This document shows positions 1-5,544 of a stretch of DNA of 10,534 bases, in pieces. A program made the translations under genes and the position numbers. Under the pieces are notes generated by a model, which saw only the letters and a list, made by a program, of their open reading frames with translations, was not told where the DNA came from and ran no database searches. The first letter of the stretch is position 1. Every line of letters starts with the position of its first letter. Source of the stretch: Frankiaceae bacterium (GTDB lineage: Bacteria > Actinomycetota > Actinomycetes > JADGOU01); the NCBI GenBank assembly GCA_017882835.1, contig JADGOU010000071.1:1-10534 (forward strand), read 5' to 3'.

Positions 1-999
1 GGCTGGTGGACCGATCGCCGGCCGCGCCGGTGGATGATCCCAGTGGGGATGAGCACCGCGGGCATCGGCGTCGCGCTTTCCGGCCTGTCCACCAGCTACC
101 TGCTTACCTGGCTGGCCTTCGCGCTCTCCGGGCTCGGGATCGCCGCCTTCCACCCGGAGGGAGCCCGGGCCGCTCGGCAGGCCGCCGGCAACAGCACCCG
201 GGCGATGAGCGTGTTCGCCCTCGGCGGCAACACCGGCTTCGCGATCGGGCCCCTGTTCGCCACCCCGGTGCTGCTCGCGACCGGGGTGCGGGGGACCGGG
301 CTGCTCGTCGTACCGGCCGCCGTCATGGCGGTGGTGCTGGTGACCCGGCTCAACCGGGTGCTGGACGGCGCGGGTGGGCGGCATCGAGACGCGCGACTGC
401 CCACCGGGACCGACGACTGGCCGCTGTTCCTCCGGCTCACCGCGGTGGTCATGGTCCGCTCGGTGCTGTTCTTCGGGCTGACGTCGTTCCTCGGCCTGCA
501 CTTCATCGACGACCTGCACGCCACCAAGGCCGAGGCCGGAGTCGCGCTGACCGCGTTCCTGTTCGCCGGTGCGAGCGGCACGCTGCTCGGGGGATGGCTG
601 GCCGACCGGGCCGGCAAGCTCGCCTGCGTGCGGCTCGGCTTCGCCCTCGCCGTACCGGCTCTGCTCGGCCTGGTGCTCGCCACCAGCCAGCCGCTGGCGC
701 TGGTCTTCGTCGTGCTCACGGGCGCCGCGGTCTACCTGCCGTTCTCGGTGTTCGTCATGCTCGGCCAGGACTACCTGCCGAACCGCATCGGTACGGCGAG
801 TGGCGTCACGGTCGGGCTCGCGGTCAGCGTCGGCGGGCTGACCAGCCCACTGCTCGGGGTTCTCGCCGACTTGGCGAGCCTGCGGGTGGCCCTGAGTGCC
901 CTGCTGGTGCTGCCGGTGCTCGCACTGCTGCTGGCCACTCGGCTGCGGGAGCCTGCTGCTGCACCTGCTCGTGCGCCGGCCGACCGGACCGCCGCCTAG
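1..999 (+). CDS. MFS transporter, Fsr (fosmidomycin resistance)-like, 5' partial
   Basis: Integral membrane exporter of the major facilitator superfamily, probably a drug/proton antiporter. The frame is open from base 1 and 332 residues are visible; about 60 N-terminal residues (the first helix pair) are missing, compared with roughly 400 for the family. The first visible residues, GWWTDRRPRRW, look like the cytoplasmic loop 2-3 motif A (GxLaDRxGRR). A second copy of that loop, GGWLADRAGKLACVRLG, occurs at visible residues about 197-213, between helices 8 and 9, as expected from the MFS internal duplication. Hydrophobic spans alternate with short loops throughout, and the central charged loop (about 120-138) separates the two six-helix halves. 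FHPEGARAA (visible residues about 51-59) is typical of Fsr-like proteins. The substrate cannot be read from sequence. An internal ATG at 34 is not the real start because homology continues upstream. The gene ends convergently to the DUF3866 gene. The stop TAG is followed by CTAG, giving the rare octamer CTAGCTAG. Confidence 0.88.
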   Translation, partial: GWWTDRRPRRWMIPVGMSTAGIGVALSGLSTSYLLTWLAFALSGLGIAAFHPEGARAARQAAGNSTRAMSVFALGGNTGFAIGPLFATPVLLATGVRGTGLLVVPAAVMAVVLVTRLNRVLDGAGGRHRDARLPTGTDDWPLFLRLTAVVMVRSVLFFGLTSFLGLHFIDDLHATKAEAGVALTAFLFAGASGTLLGGWLADRAGKLACVRLGFALAVPALLGLVLATSQPLALVFVVLTGAAVYLPFSVFVMLGQDYLPNRIGTASGVTVGLAVSVGGLTSPLLGVLADLASLRVALSALLVLPVLALLLATRLREPAAAPARAPADRTAA

Positions 1000-1094
1000 C
1001 TAGTGGGCTTTGGCAGCGCTGCACCGGCGATACCGCGCAAGCCCGCCTTGGTGGTCGCCACCGAGAGTATGTCGGGAGTGGGCTGCGCCGCCGC

Positions 1095-1156
1095 GATCGT
1101 GGTGCGCTCAGTGCACGGTCGGACGGCGTGTCGCGGACACCACAAGCACCACGATC
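1095..1156. terminator. Nested stem-loop between convergent genes, possible bidirectional terminator
   Basis: An 11-bp perfect inverted repeat (GATCGTGGTGC at 1095-1105, GCACCACGATC at 1146-1156) encloses 40 bases that contain a further perfect hairpin, GTGTC-gcg-GACAC (1128-1140). It lies between the stop of the MFS gene (999) and the stop of the oppositely oriented DUF3866 gene (1222), where a shared terminator is expected. There is no U-tract, so this would be a GC-type or Rho-assisted terminator at best. A 10-bp palindrome, GCAGCGCTGC, lies nearer the MFS stop at 1013-1022. The rest of 1000-1221 shows no convincing gene. Confidence 0.35.
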
Positions 1157-1221
1157 ACCAAGGGGGCACGAGTGGCCGAAGCCCTCGATCGCCAGCACGG
1201 CCCGGGCGGGTGCGACGTGAC

Positions 1222-2334
1222 CTACCGGCGGGTATCGCCGAACTCGTTCGGGGCTTGAGTCAGTAGCCCGGCGGCGTGCCGACCGGCGACGGCCGCCGCG
1301 AGGAAGTAGCCGTGGTCTTCGTCCAGCCCCCGACCCATTGTGGCCAGTGGCACCGGACAGGCCCGCAGTACGGCGTCCAGACCGTCGACCGGCACGGAAA
1401 CGAGCCGGTGGCGGTCGGCCAGCCCGCGCAGGTCTGCAGCTACGGCAGCCGCCAGCGGGCCGGTCAGCGCCGGTACGGCGACGTCGGCCACCGCCAGCGC
1501 CACCCGGCCGAACGCGGTCAGCGAGTGGTGCGACACCCCGCGGTGGCGCTCCCGCGGGTCGGCGTCGGAGATGCGCAACGCCGCGACCGGGCGGCCGCCG
1601 AGCACCGCCACCGCGTTTACCGCCTCGCCGGCCGCCACCCCGGAGAACCCCCACGGCGTGTCCGTGCCGAGATTGCCCGGACCCTGCACGACCACCGCGA
1701 CCTCGGCGCCCAGCACCTCCCGGGCGGCGATCAGCCCGGTGTGCAGGGTGACCGCCTCCAGGTCCCCGCCGAAGGCCTGCCCGACGGTGACCGTGCCCAC
1801 CAACAGCCCGGCGGCGCGCAGCCCGGCGACCGTGCGGGAGAACCACAGCGGCAGCGCGCCGCCGTCGGTCATCACGTAGCCCACCCGGGTACCGGGCCGG
1901 TCGGCGGCGATGGCGGCCGCAATCGCCGGCAGGGCGGAGTGCAAGTCCGCAACCACCACCGGCATGCCGGCCAAGTCGTCCGCGGCCGCCACCGTGGCGT
2001 GGTGGGCCGAGTCCGGCTCGTCCACGCCGAGGACTACCACCTGCAGCGGCGAGTAGCGCGCCTTGACGACGTGCCCCGGCCCGCTGGGGTCCGCTGGCAG
2101 CCGGCCCGGGACCGCTACCACGAGCGCACAGCCGCCGGTGCCCAGGCCGAGGTGCGCTGCGGTGGTGTTCAGCAGCACGGTGTCCCCAGGCTCCGGCCGG
2201 CCGACGAGTGGGGGGTGCGCCAGCGCCACCACGAGCGCCGTCCCGTCGGCGTCCACCACCCGGACGTCGAGCTCCACCGATCCGGGCCACTCCCGGCGTA
2301 CGGCGAGGACCTCACCGCTACGCCACCGGATCAC
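1222..2334 (-). CDS. DUF3866 family protein, divergent from pafB
   Basis: A 370-residue protein that I recognise as DUF3866, an actinobacterial family of unknown function often found beside the Paf genes. The chosen start is GTG at 2334, giving VIRWRSGEVLAVRREWPG, which matches how family members usually begin; the frame stays open further upstream, but that sequence lies in the divergent promoter and looks non-coding. Visible features: a small N-terminal beta-rich part (residues 1-80, ending GGCALVVAVPG); a middle stretch with ADLHSALPAIAAA (129-141), YVMTDGGALPLWFS (153-166) and TVGQAFGGDLEAV (183-195); PGNLGTDTPWGFSG (219-232); and RHRGVSHHSLTAFG (263-276), whose conserved His cluster may bind metal or act in catalysis. 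No signal peptide or clear membrane span is seen. There is no Shine-Dalgarno sequence, but a -10-like TAGCCT ends 7 nt before the GTG, suggesting a leaderless mRNA. I infer no function beyond its neighbourhood with pafB. Confidence 0.87.
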   Translation of the reverse strand: MIRWRSGEVLAVRREWPGSVELDVRVVDADGTALVVALAHPPLVGRPEPGDTVLLNTTAAHLGLGTGGCALVVAVPGRLPADPSGPGHVVKARYSPLQVVVLGVDEPDSAHHATVAAADDLAGMPVVVADLHSALPAIAAAIAADRPGTRVGYVMTDGGALPLWFSRTVAGLRAAGLLVGTVTVGQAFGGDLEAVTLHTGLIAAREVLGAEVAVVVQGPGNLGTDTPWGFSGVAAGEAVNAVAVLGGRPVAALRISDADPRERHRGVSHHSLTAFGRVALAVADVAVPALTGPLAAAVAADLRGLADRHRLVSVPVDGLDAVLRACPVPLATMGRGLDEDHGYFLAAAVAGRHAAGLLTQAPNEFGDTRR

Positions 2335-2341
2335 GATCGGC

Positions 2342-2347
2342 AGGCTA
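2342..2347 (-). promoter_or_regulatory. Putative -10 element of DUF3866 gene (leaderless)
   Basis: Read on the minus strand the hexamer is TAGCCT (TAnnnT), 7 nt before GTG 2334, so transcription would start at or next to the start codon. It overlaps the perfect 8-bp palindrome GGCTAGCC (2343-2350). I see no good -35 sequence. Confidence 0.45.
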
Positions 2348-2360
2348 GCCACCGACCGGG

Positions 2361-2369
2361 TGCTAGCGT
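2361..2369 (+). promoter_or_regulatory. Putative extended -10 promoter of pafBC
   Basis: TGCTAGCGT contains an extended -10 (TGn) followed by TAGCGT, 40 nt before the pafB ATG, giving a leader of about 34 nt that carries the ribosome site GGGAAGGGGGG (2394-2404). No convincing -35 is visible, which is tolerated by extended -10 promoters. A second GCTAGC lies 18 bp upstream (2344-2349), within the opposing promoter. The spot does not match the PafBC-dependent RecA-NDp motif. Confidence 0.4.
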
Positions 2370-2409
2370 CGGCCGGCAGCCCGGAAGGTGCGCGGGAAGG
2401 GGGGCGCCG

Positions 2410-3417
2410 ATGTCGGCCCGACGGACGGAGCGCCTGGTCAACCTGGTCATCTGCCTGCTGGCCACGCGCCGTTTCCTCACCGTCGAGCAGATCCACACGG
2501 CCGTGCCCGGCTACGACCAGGCCGGGGGAGTGGCCGACGAGGCGTTTCGGCGAATGTTCGAGCGGGACAAGGAAGAGCTGCGCGAGCTCGGGATCCCGCT
2601 GCAGACCGGCAGCCACAGCGGGTGGGACGACGAGGTCGGCTACCGGATCGCCAGCCGGGACTACGCCCTGCCCGAGATCACCCTAGAACCGGACGAGGCG
2701 GCGGCGCTCGGCCTGGCCGCCCGGCTCTGGCAGTCCGCCGGCCTGGCCCGGGCCGCGACCAGCGCGTTGGTCAAGCTGCGGGCCGCCGGGGTGGAGGTCG
2801 AGCAGCCGGTCGACCTCGAGCCCCGGGTGGCGGTGACCGAGCCGGCGTTCGAGCCCTGCCTGGCCGCGGTGCGCGCCGGCCGGGTGATCGCGTTCGACTA
2901 CCGCACCGGCCACAGCGCCGAAACCGCTCGGCGGGTGCTGGAGCCGTGGGGCGTGGTGTCGTGGCGCGGCCGGTGGTACGTCGTCGGCCACGACCGCGAC
3001 CGGGACGCCACCCGAGCCTTTCGGTTGTCCCGGATCCAGGGAGGCGTGCAGGCGGTCGGCCGACCGGGAGCCGTGCAGCCGCCGGCACACGTCGACTTGG
3101 TGGCCGCGGTCGCCGCGCGGGCTAGTTCCGGGGGCAATCGGACCGCCCGGCTGCGGGTACGTCCCGGTGCCGCCGTCGAGCTGCGCCGCCGCGGGCAGGT
3201 TATTGCCGGCCCGGAGCCCGCCGGTCGAGACGAGGCAGACCCACTCGGTCTAGACGTGGCAGACCCACTCGGCTGGGACCTGCTGGAGCTGGCGTACTCC
3301 TCCGCTGAGCAGCTGGCGGACGAGGTGGCCGGCTTCGGCGCCGATGTCGTCGTGGTCGACCCGCCGGAGGCGCAAGCGGCGGTCATCCGTCGGTTGAGCG
3401 CGCTGGTCGGACCGTGA
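2410..3417 (+). CDS. pafB: PafB, WYL-domain transcriptional activator subunit
   Basis: A 335-residue subunit of the PafB/PafC regulator. In mycobacteria PafBC activates the LexA-independent DNA-damage response by helping RNA polymerase at RecA-NDp promoters; the family name (proteasome accessory factor) reflects genome position. Visible layout: N-terminal winged HTH (residues about 5-65, TERLVNLVICLLATRRFLTV then EEAFRRMFERDKEEL-like helices), a helical linker (90-130), the WYL domain (about 145-212, with RVIAFDYR, LEPWGVVSWRGRWYVVGHD and RAFRLSRIQG) and a C-terminal WCX domain (about 245-333). The signature triad reads W-Y-V rather than W-Y-L. ATG 2410 is chosen because it follows the purine-rich GGGAAGGGGGG by 5 nt and starts at the normal family N-terminus; the frame is open upstream only because it runs antisense to the DUF3866 gene. 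The stop overlaps the pafC start (GTGA), implying translational coupling. Residues 275-290 hold an 8-residue duplication, ADPLGLDV/ADPLGWDL. Confidence 0.93.
   Translation: MSARRTERLVNLVICLLATRRFLTVEQIHTAVPGYDQAGGVADEAFRRMFERDKEELRELGIPLQTGSHSGWDDEVGYRIASRDYALPEITLEPDEAAALGLAARLWQSAGLARAATSALVKLRAAGVEVEQPVDLEPRVAVTEPAFEPCLAAVRAGRVIAFDYRTGHSAETARRVLEPWGVVSWRGRWYVVGHDRDRDATRAFRLSRIQGGVQAVGRPGAVQPPAHVDLVAAVAARASSGGNRTARLRVRPGAAVELRRRGQVIAGPEPAGRDEADPLGLDVADPLGWDLLELAYSSAEQLADEVAGFGADVVVVDPPEAQAAVIRRLSALVGP
3234..3272 (+). repeat. 24-bp period in-frame duplication inside pafB
   Basis: GGCAGACCCACTCGG occurs at 3234-3248 and again at 3258-3272. The period of 24 bp adds exactly eight residues (ADPLGLDV followed by ADPLGWDL) in a WCX-domain loop. 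The duplicated codons (CCA, CTC, CTA) are less GC-biased than the surrounding gene, so the duplication may be recent. Confidence 0.8.
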
Positions 3418-4391
3418 GCGGCGCGGCCGACCGGCTGCCCCGGCTGCTGGCCCTGGTGCCTTACCTGCTGGCCCATCCGGGCGTGCGCATCGCCGAGGTG
3501 TGCGCGGTCTTCGGCGTGACCGAGCGGCAGCTGCGCGCCGACCTCGACCTGCTGTTCGTCTGCGGACTGCCCGGCCACGGCCCCGGTGACCTGATCGACG
3601 TCAGCTATTCCGGTGACCGGATCCTGCTCAGCAACGCCGACGAGCTGGCCCGGCCGCTGCGGCTCAACGCCGACGAGGCGCTGGCGCTGGTGGTCGCGCT
3701 GCGGACCTTGGCCGACGTACCGGGCGTGCAGGAGCGGGACGCGCTGGACCGAGTGCTGGCCAAGCTGGAGAGCGCCGTTGCCGGGGCGGCGCCCGACGGC
3801 GTACCGACCGACCAGGTCGTGGTCAGTATGGAAGTCGAGGCCGACGTGCTGGGCACCGTCCGGCGGGCGCTGGCCGAGCACCGTCGGCTGCACCTGACCT
3901 ACCACGTCGCCGCTCGGGACGAAACCACCGAGCGCGACGTGGACCCCATGCGACTGTTGCTGGTCGACGGCCGCTTCTACCTGGAGGCCTGGTGCCGGCG
4001 GGCCGAGGGTGTCCGGCTGTTCCGGCTCGACCGGATCGTGGGCGTGGCCCTGCTGGACGCACCGGCGCAGCCGCCCCCGGATGCCCAGCCGCGCGACGTG
4101 GCCGACGGCCTGTTTCAGCCATCGCCGACCGACACCCTGGTCAGTCTGGAGGTGGCGCCGGCCGCCCGCTGGGTCGCCGACTACTACCCGTGCCAGGACG
4201 TGACCGAGATCGCGAACGGCTGGCTGCGGGTGCGGCTGCGCACCCCGGAGGTCGGCTGGGTCCGCCGACTGGCGCTGCGGCTGGGGGCCGCCGGCCGGGT
4301 GCTCGAGCCACCGGAGCTGGCTGCTGAGGTCCGGGCCGAGGCGCGTCGAGCCCTGGCGGCGTACGACGCCGTCGAGTCGCCGCAGCGCTGA
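3414..4391 (+). CDS. pafC: PafC, WYL-domain transcriptional activator subunit
   Basis: A 325-residue partner of PafB. The two proteins share architecture and together form the asymmetric PafBC activator; binding of ssDNA through the WYL domain is the reported activating signal in mycobacteria. Visible layout: N-terminal HTH (residues about 8-50, LLALVPYLLAHPGVRIAEVC and FGVTERQLRADLDLL), an insert (60-140) with LRLNADEALALVVALRTL, the WYL domain (about 145-212, RRLHLTYHVAARDE, DPMRLLLVDGRFYLEAW, VRLFRLDRIVG) and the C-terminal WCX domain (about 240-318). The WYL triad is F-Y-L here. The start is GTG 3414 within the GTGA overlap with the pafB stop; the protein begins at the usual family position and has no independent ribosome site, fitting translational coupling. 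A hairpin-rich gap of 123 bp follows before the next gene. Confidence 0.93.
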   Translation: MSGAADRLPRLLALVPYLLAHPGVRIAEVCAVFGVTERQLRADLDLLFVCGLPGHGPGDLIDVSYSGDRILLSNADELARPLRLNADEALALVVALRTLADVPGVQERDALDRVLAKLESAVAGAAPDGVPTDQVVVSMEVEADVLGTVRRALAEHRRLHLTYHVAARDETTERDVDPMRLLLVDGRFYLEAWCRRAEGVRLFRLDRIVGVALLDAPAQPPPDAQPRDVADGLFQPSPTDTLVSLEVAPAARWVADYYPCQDVTEIANGWLRVRLRTPEVGWVRRLALRLGAAGRVLEPPELAAEVRAEARRALAAYDAVESPQR

Positions 4392-4400
4392 CGCCAACGG

Positions 4401-4419
4401 CGCCGGGTGGATGCCGGCG
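4401..4419 (+). terminator. Hairpin 10 nt after pafC stop, possible terminator
   Basis: CGCCGG-gtggatg-CCGGCG forms a perfect 6-bp stem with a 7-nt loop immediately after the pafBC operon. There is no U-tract, so efficiency is uncertain; it may be a weak terminator or an mRNA 3'-end stabiliser. Confidence 0.35.
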
Positions 4420-4444
4420 TAGCAGTCAAGGATTTCGCGCGATC

Positions 4445-4462
4445 TGCCGAACAACTTCGGCA
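4445..4462 (+). other. TGCCGAA-CAAC-TTCGGCA stem-loop in pafC downstream gap
   Basis: A perfect 7-bp inverted repeat with a 4-nt loop sits 52 nt before the ATG of the zinc-ribbon gene. It could be a second part of the pafBC terminator, a leader structure, or a dyad operator. It resembles a LexA half-site pair superficially, but the spacing is 2 nt too short. No promoter could be assigned confidently in 4392-4514. Confidence 0.4.
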
Positions 4463-4514
4463 ACGAGTCCCCGCACGGGACGGGCGGCTCGGCCGGTGAG
4501 AGAGAAGCCACCGT

Positions 4515-4847
4515 ATGACGACGATCCGCGCATCCTGCCCACGCTGTGGTGAGGTCGAGTTGACCGCCGCCCAGGTCAGCCTCGACGTCTGCGCCAACGC
4601 TCCGTTGTCGTCGTACGCCTTCGCCTGTCCGGTCTGCCACGACGGCATTCGCAAGCCCGCTGACGACCACGTGGTGTCGCTGCTGGTCAGCGGCGGGGTC
4701 TCCGCCGACGTCTGGGAGATCCCGGCCGAGGTTCTCGAAGAGAAGACCGGGCCCCCGATCGGGTACGACGACCTGCTCGACTTCGTGCTCCGGCTCGAGG
4801 TCGAAGACCATCTGTCCTGGCGGGCCGGGCTGATCGTCCAGCACTGA
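4515..4847 (+). CDS. Conserved zinc-ribbon hypothetical protein
   Basis: A small soluble protein of 110 residues. Two CxxC knuckles, CPRC (8-11) and CPVC (38-41), form a treble-clef or zinc-ribbon-like site; C26 is an extra cysteine between them. The C-terminal half (50-110) is acidic and ends in GPPIGYDDLLDFVLRLE, where GAPIGHDDLLDF-like sequence is typical of actinobacterial relatives I recognise at this chromosomal position. No DNA-binding helix, signal peptide or membrane span is visible. The start ATG 4515 follows a purine-rich GAGAGAGAAG (4498-4507) by 7 nt. The gene stands alone between pafC and the small membrane protein. Its function is unknown; a protein-protein or nucleic-acid adaptor role is possible but not shown. 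Confidence 0.85.
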   Translation: MTTIRASCPRCGEVELTAAQVSLDVCANAPLSSYAFACPVCHDGIRKPADDHVVSLLVSGGVSADVWEIPAEVLEEKTGPPIGYDDLLDFVLRLEVEDHLSWRAGLIVQH

Positions 4848-4863
4848 TCGGGTCGCGCCGGCG

Positions 4864-4893
4864 TCGACTCAACGCAGGCCCGGTCGATAGGGT
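4864..4893 (+). promoter_or_regulatory. Promoter for small membrane protein gene (leaderless)
   Basis: A -35-like TCGACT (4864-4869) and a -10 TAGGGT (4888-4893) are separated by 18 bp. The -10 ends 6 nt before GTG 4900, so the transcript would begin at the start codon, in keeping with the absence of a Shine-Dalgarno sequence. This is the best-formed sigma-70-type promoter in the window. Confidence 0.55.
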
Positions 4894-4899
4894 TCGTGA

Positions 4900-5064
4900 G
4901 TGCTTGCCGGAGCCCTCATCGTTGTGGTCACCGTGGTCATCGGGCTGCTGCTGCTGGCGCTGATGAGCCTGCGATTGTGGCGACAGGTCAGCGCCTTGGG
5001 CCGGTGCGTCGGCCAGGCCTCTGGCCGGCTGGACACCGCCACTGCCGCGTTGGAGCCCGAATAA
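4900..5064 (+). CDS. Small single-span membrane protein, 54 aa
   Basis: The frame from GTG 4900 to TAA 5062-5064 encodes VLAGALIVVVTVVIGLLLLA followed by LMSLRLWRQVSALGRCVGQ and a short Ala/Thr-rich tail. Residues about 2-24 form one strong transmembrane helix with the N terminus probably outside; LRLWRQ is the positively charged cytoplasmic flank, and residues 30-52 look like a short amphipathic or coiled helix. Similar short membrane proteins with LWRQVRALxR after the helix occur just upstream of tatA in actinobacteria, as far as I recall. It is small enough to be overlooked by gene callers, and another frame here (4896-5096) is a shadow. Evidence for reality is the hydrophobic composition, the well-placed promoter and the position. 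No function is known; a link to Tat or to envelope assembly is inference only. Confidence 0.65.
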   Translation: MLAGALIVVVTVVIGLLLLALMSLRLWRQVSALGRCVGQASGRLDTATAALEPE

Positions 5065-5121
5065 CTGACCGAGGACTGGGCGCCGCCGGCCATTAGACCT
5101 CGTCAGGTTGGCGGGCGGGCG

Positions 5122-5127
5122 TAAAGT
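5122..5127 (+). promoter_or_regulatory. Putative -10 element of tatAC
   Basis: TAAAGT lies 34 nt before the tatA ATG and is the only AT-rich -10-like hexamer in the 97-bp gap. It would give a leader of about 28 nt containing the ribosome site AGAAGGTG. The upstream TCGTCAGGT (5100-5108) resembles a PafBC motif half but is 13 rather than 8 nt from the -10. Confidence 0.4.
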
Positions 5128-5161
5128 CTGGGGCACGTGTCGACAGCAGAAGGTGGCCCGG

Positions 5162-5542
5162 ATGTTTGATCACGGTCTCGGCGGCTGGGAGATCATCCTC
5201 ATCCTCGTGCTCTTCATGGTGCTGTTCGGGGCAAAGCGGCTGCCGGAGTCGGCCCGCTCCCTGGGCCGTTCAATGCGGATCTTCAAGTCCGAGGTCAAGG
5301 GTTTGCATGACGACGATGCCCAGCCGGCTCGGGTAACCCCGCAACCGGACGCCGTCGTCCAGCCGGCCGCGCTGCCGGCCGGTCAGCCGCCGGTCGTGGC
5401 CACGCCGCCGGTCCAGGCAGTGGCGCCCATCCAGGCGACCCCGCCGGTGGCGGCTGCACCGTCGGTCGCGGCTGAGCCGCCCGTGCCGGCCGCGCCGCCG
5501 GTAATGGGCGACACCGCTCCGCCGCCCGCCCAGCCCCGCTGA
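5162..5542 (+). CDS. tatA: TatA, twin-arginine translocase pore subunit
   Basis: A 126-residue Sec-independent export component: TatA oligomers form the transient passage for folded proteins recruited by TatC. Residues 1-23 are the short N-terminal transmembrane helix (GWEIILILVLFMVLFGAKRL), followed by the FGxKRLPE hinge and the amphipathic helix (about 27-47, SARSLGRSMRIFKSEVKGL). The remaining 75 residues are a disordered, acidic-then-Pro/Ala/Val-rich tail with repeated PPV/ATPPV/AAPPV segments; the total length is somewhat longer than many TatA proteins because of this tail. ATG 5162 was chosen over an upstream TTG (5108) because it begins at MFDHGLGGWE, the family N-terminus, and has AGAAGGTG 5-7 nt upstream. 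tatC starts 2 bp after the stop, so the pair is one operon. With no tatB nearby, this fits the usual actinobacterial arrangement. Confidence 0.95.
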   Translation: MFDHGLGGWEIILILVLFMVLFGAKRLPESARSLGRSMRIFKSEVKGLHDDDAQPARVTPQPDAVVQPAALPAGQPPVVATPPVQAVAPIQATPPVAAAPSVAAEPPVPAAPPVMGDTAPPPAQPR

Positions 5543-5544
5543 CC

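Noticed and set aside
1172..1258. 28-aa frame from GTG with AGGGGG upstream
   Set aside because: The last third overlaps the DUF3866 C-terminus in antisense, no protein family is recognisable, and it is too short to support.
824..2290. Long minus-strand frame of 488 codons
   Set aside because: It overlaps the recognised DUF3866 gene in another frame and shows only GC-driven Arg/Ala/Gly repeats with no family resemblance.
1276..2409. Long open plus-strand frame continuous with pafB
   Set aside because: It is antisense to the DUF3866 gene; its composition is Arg/Gly-rich nonsense and the pafB homology begins only at ATG 2410, after a good ribosome site.
4447..4460. LexA/SOS box
   Set aside because: The dyad CCGAACAACTTCGG is 2 nt too short between half-sites for the CGAAC-N4-GTTCG pattern.
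5100..5127. PafBC-dependent RecA-NDp promoter before tatA
   Set aside because: TCGTCAGGT matches partly, but the distance to TAAAGT is 13 nt instead of 8.
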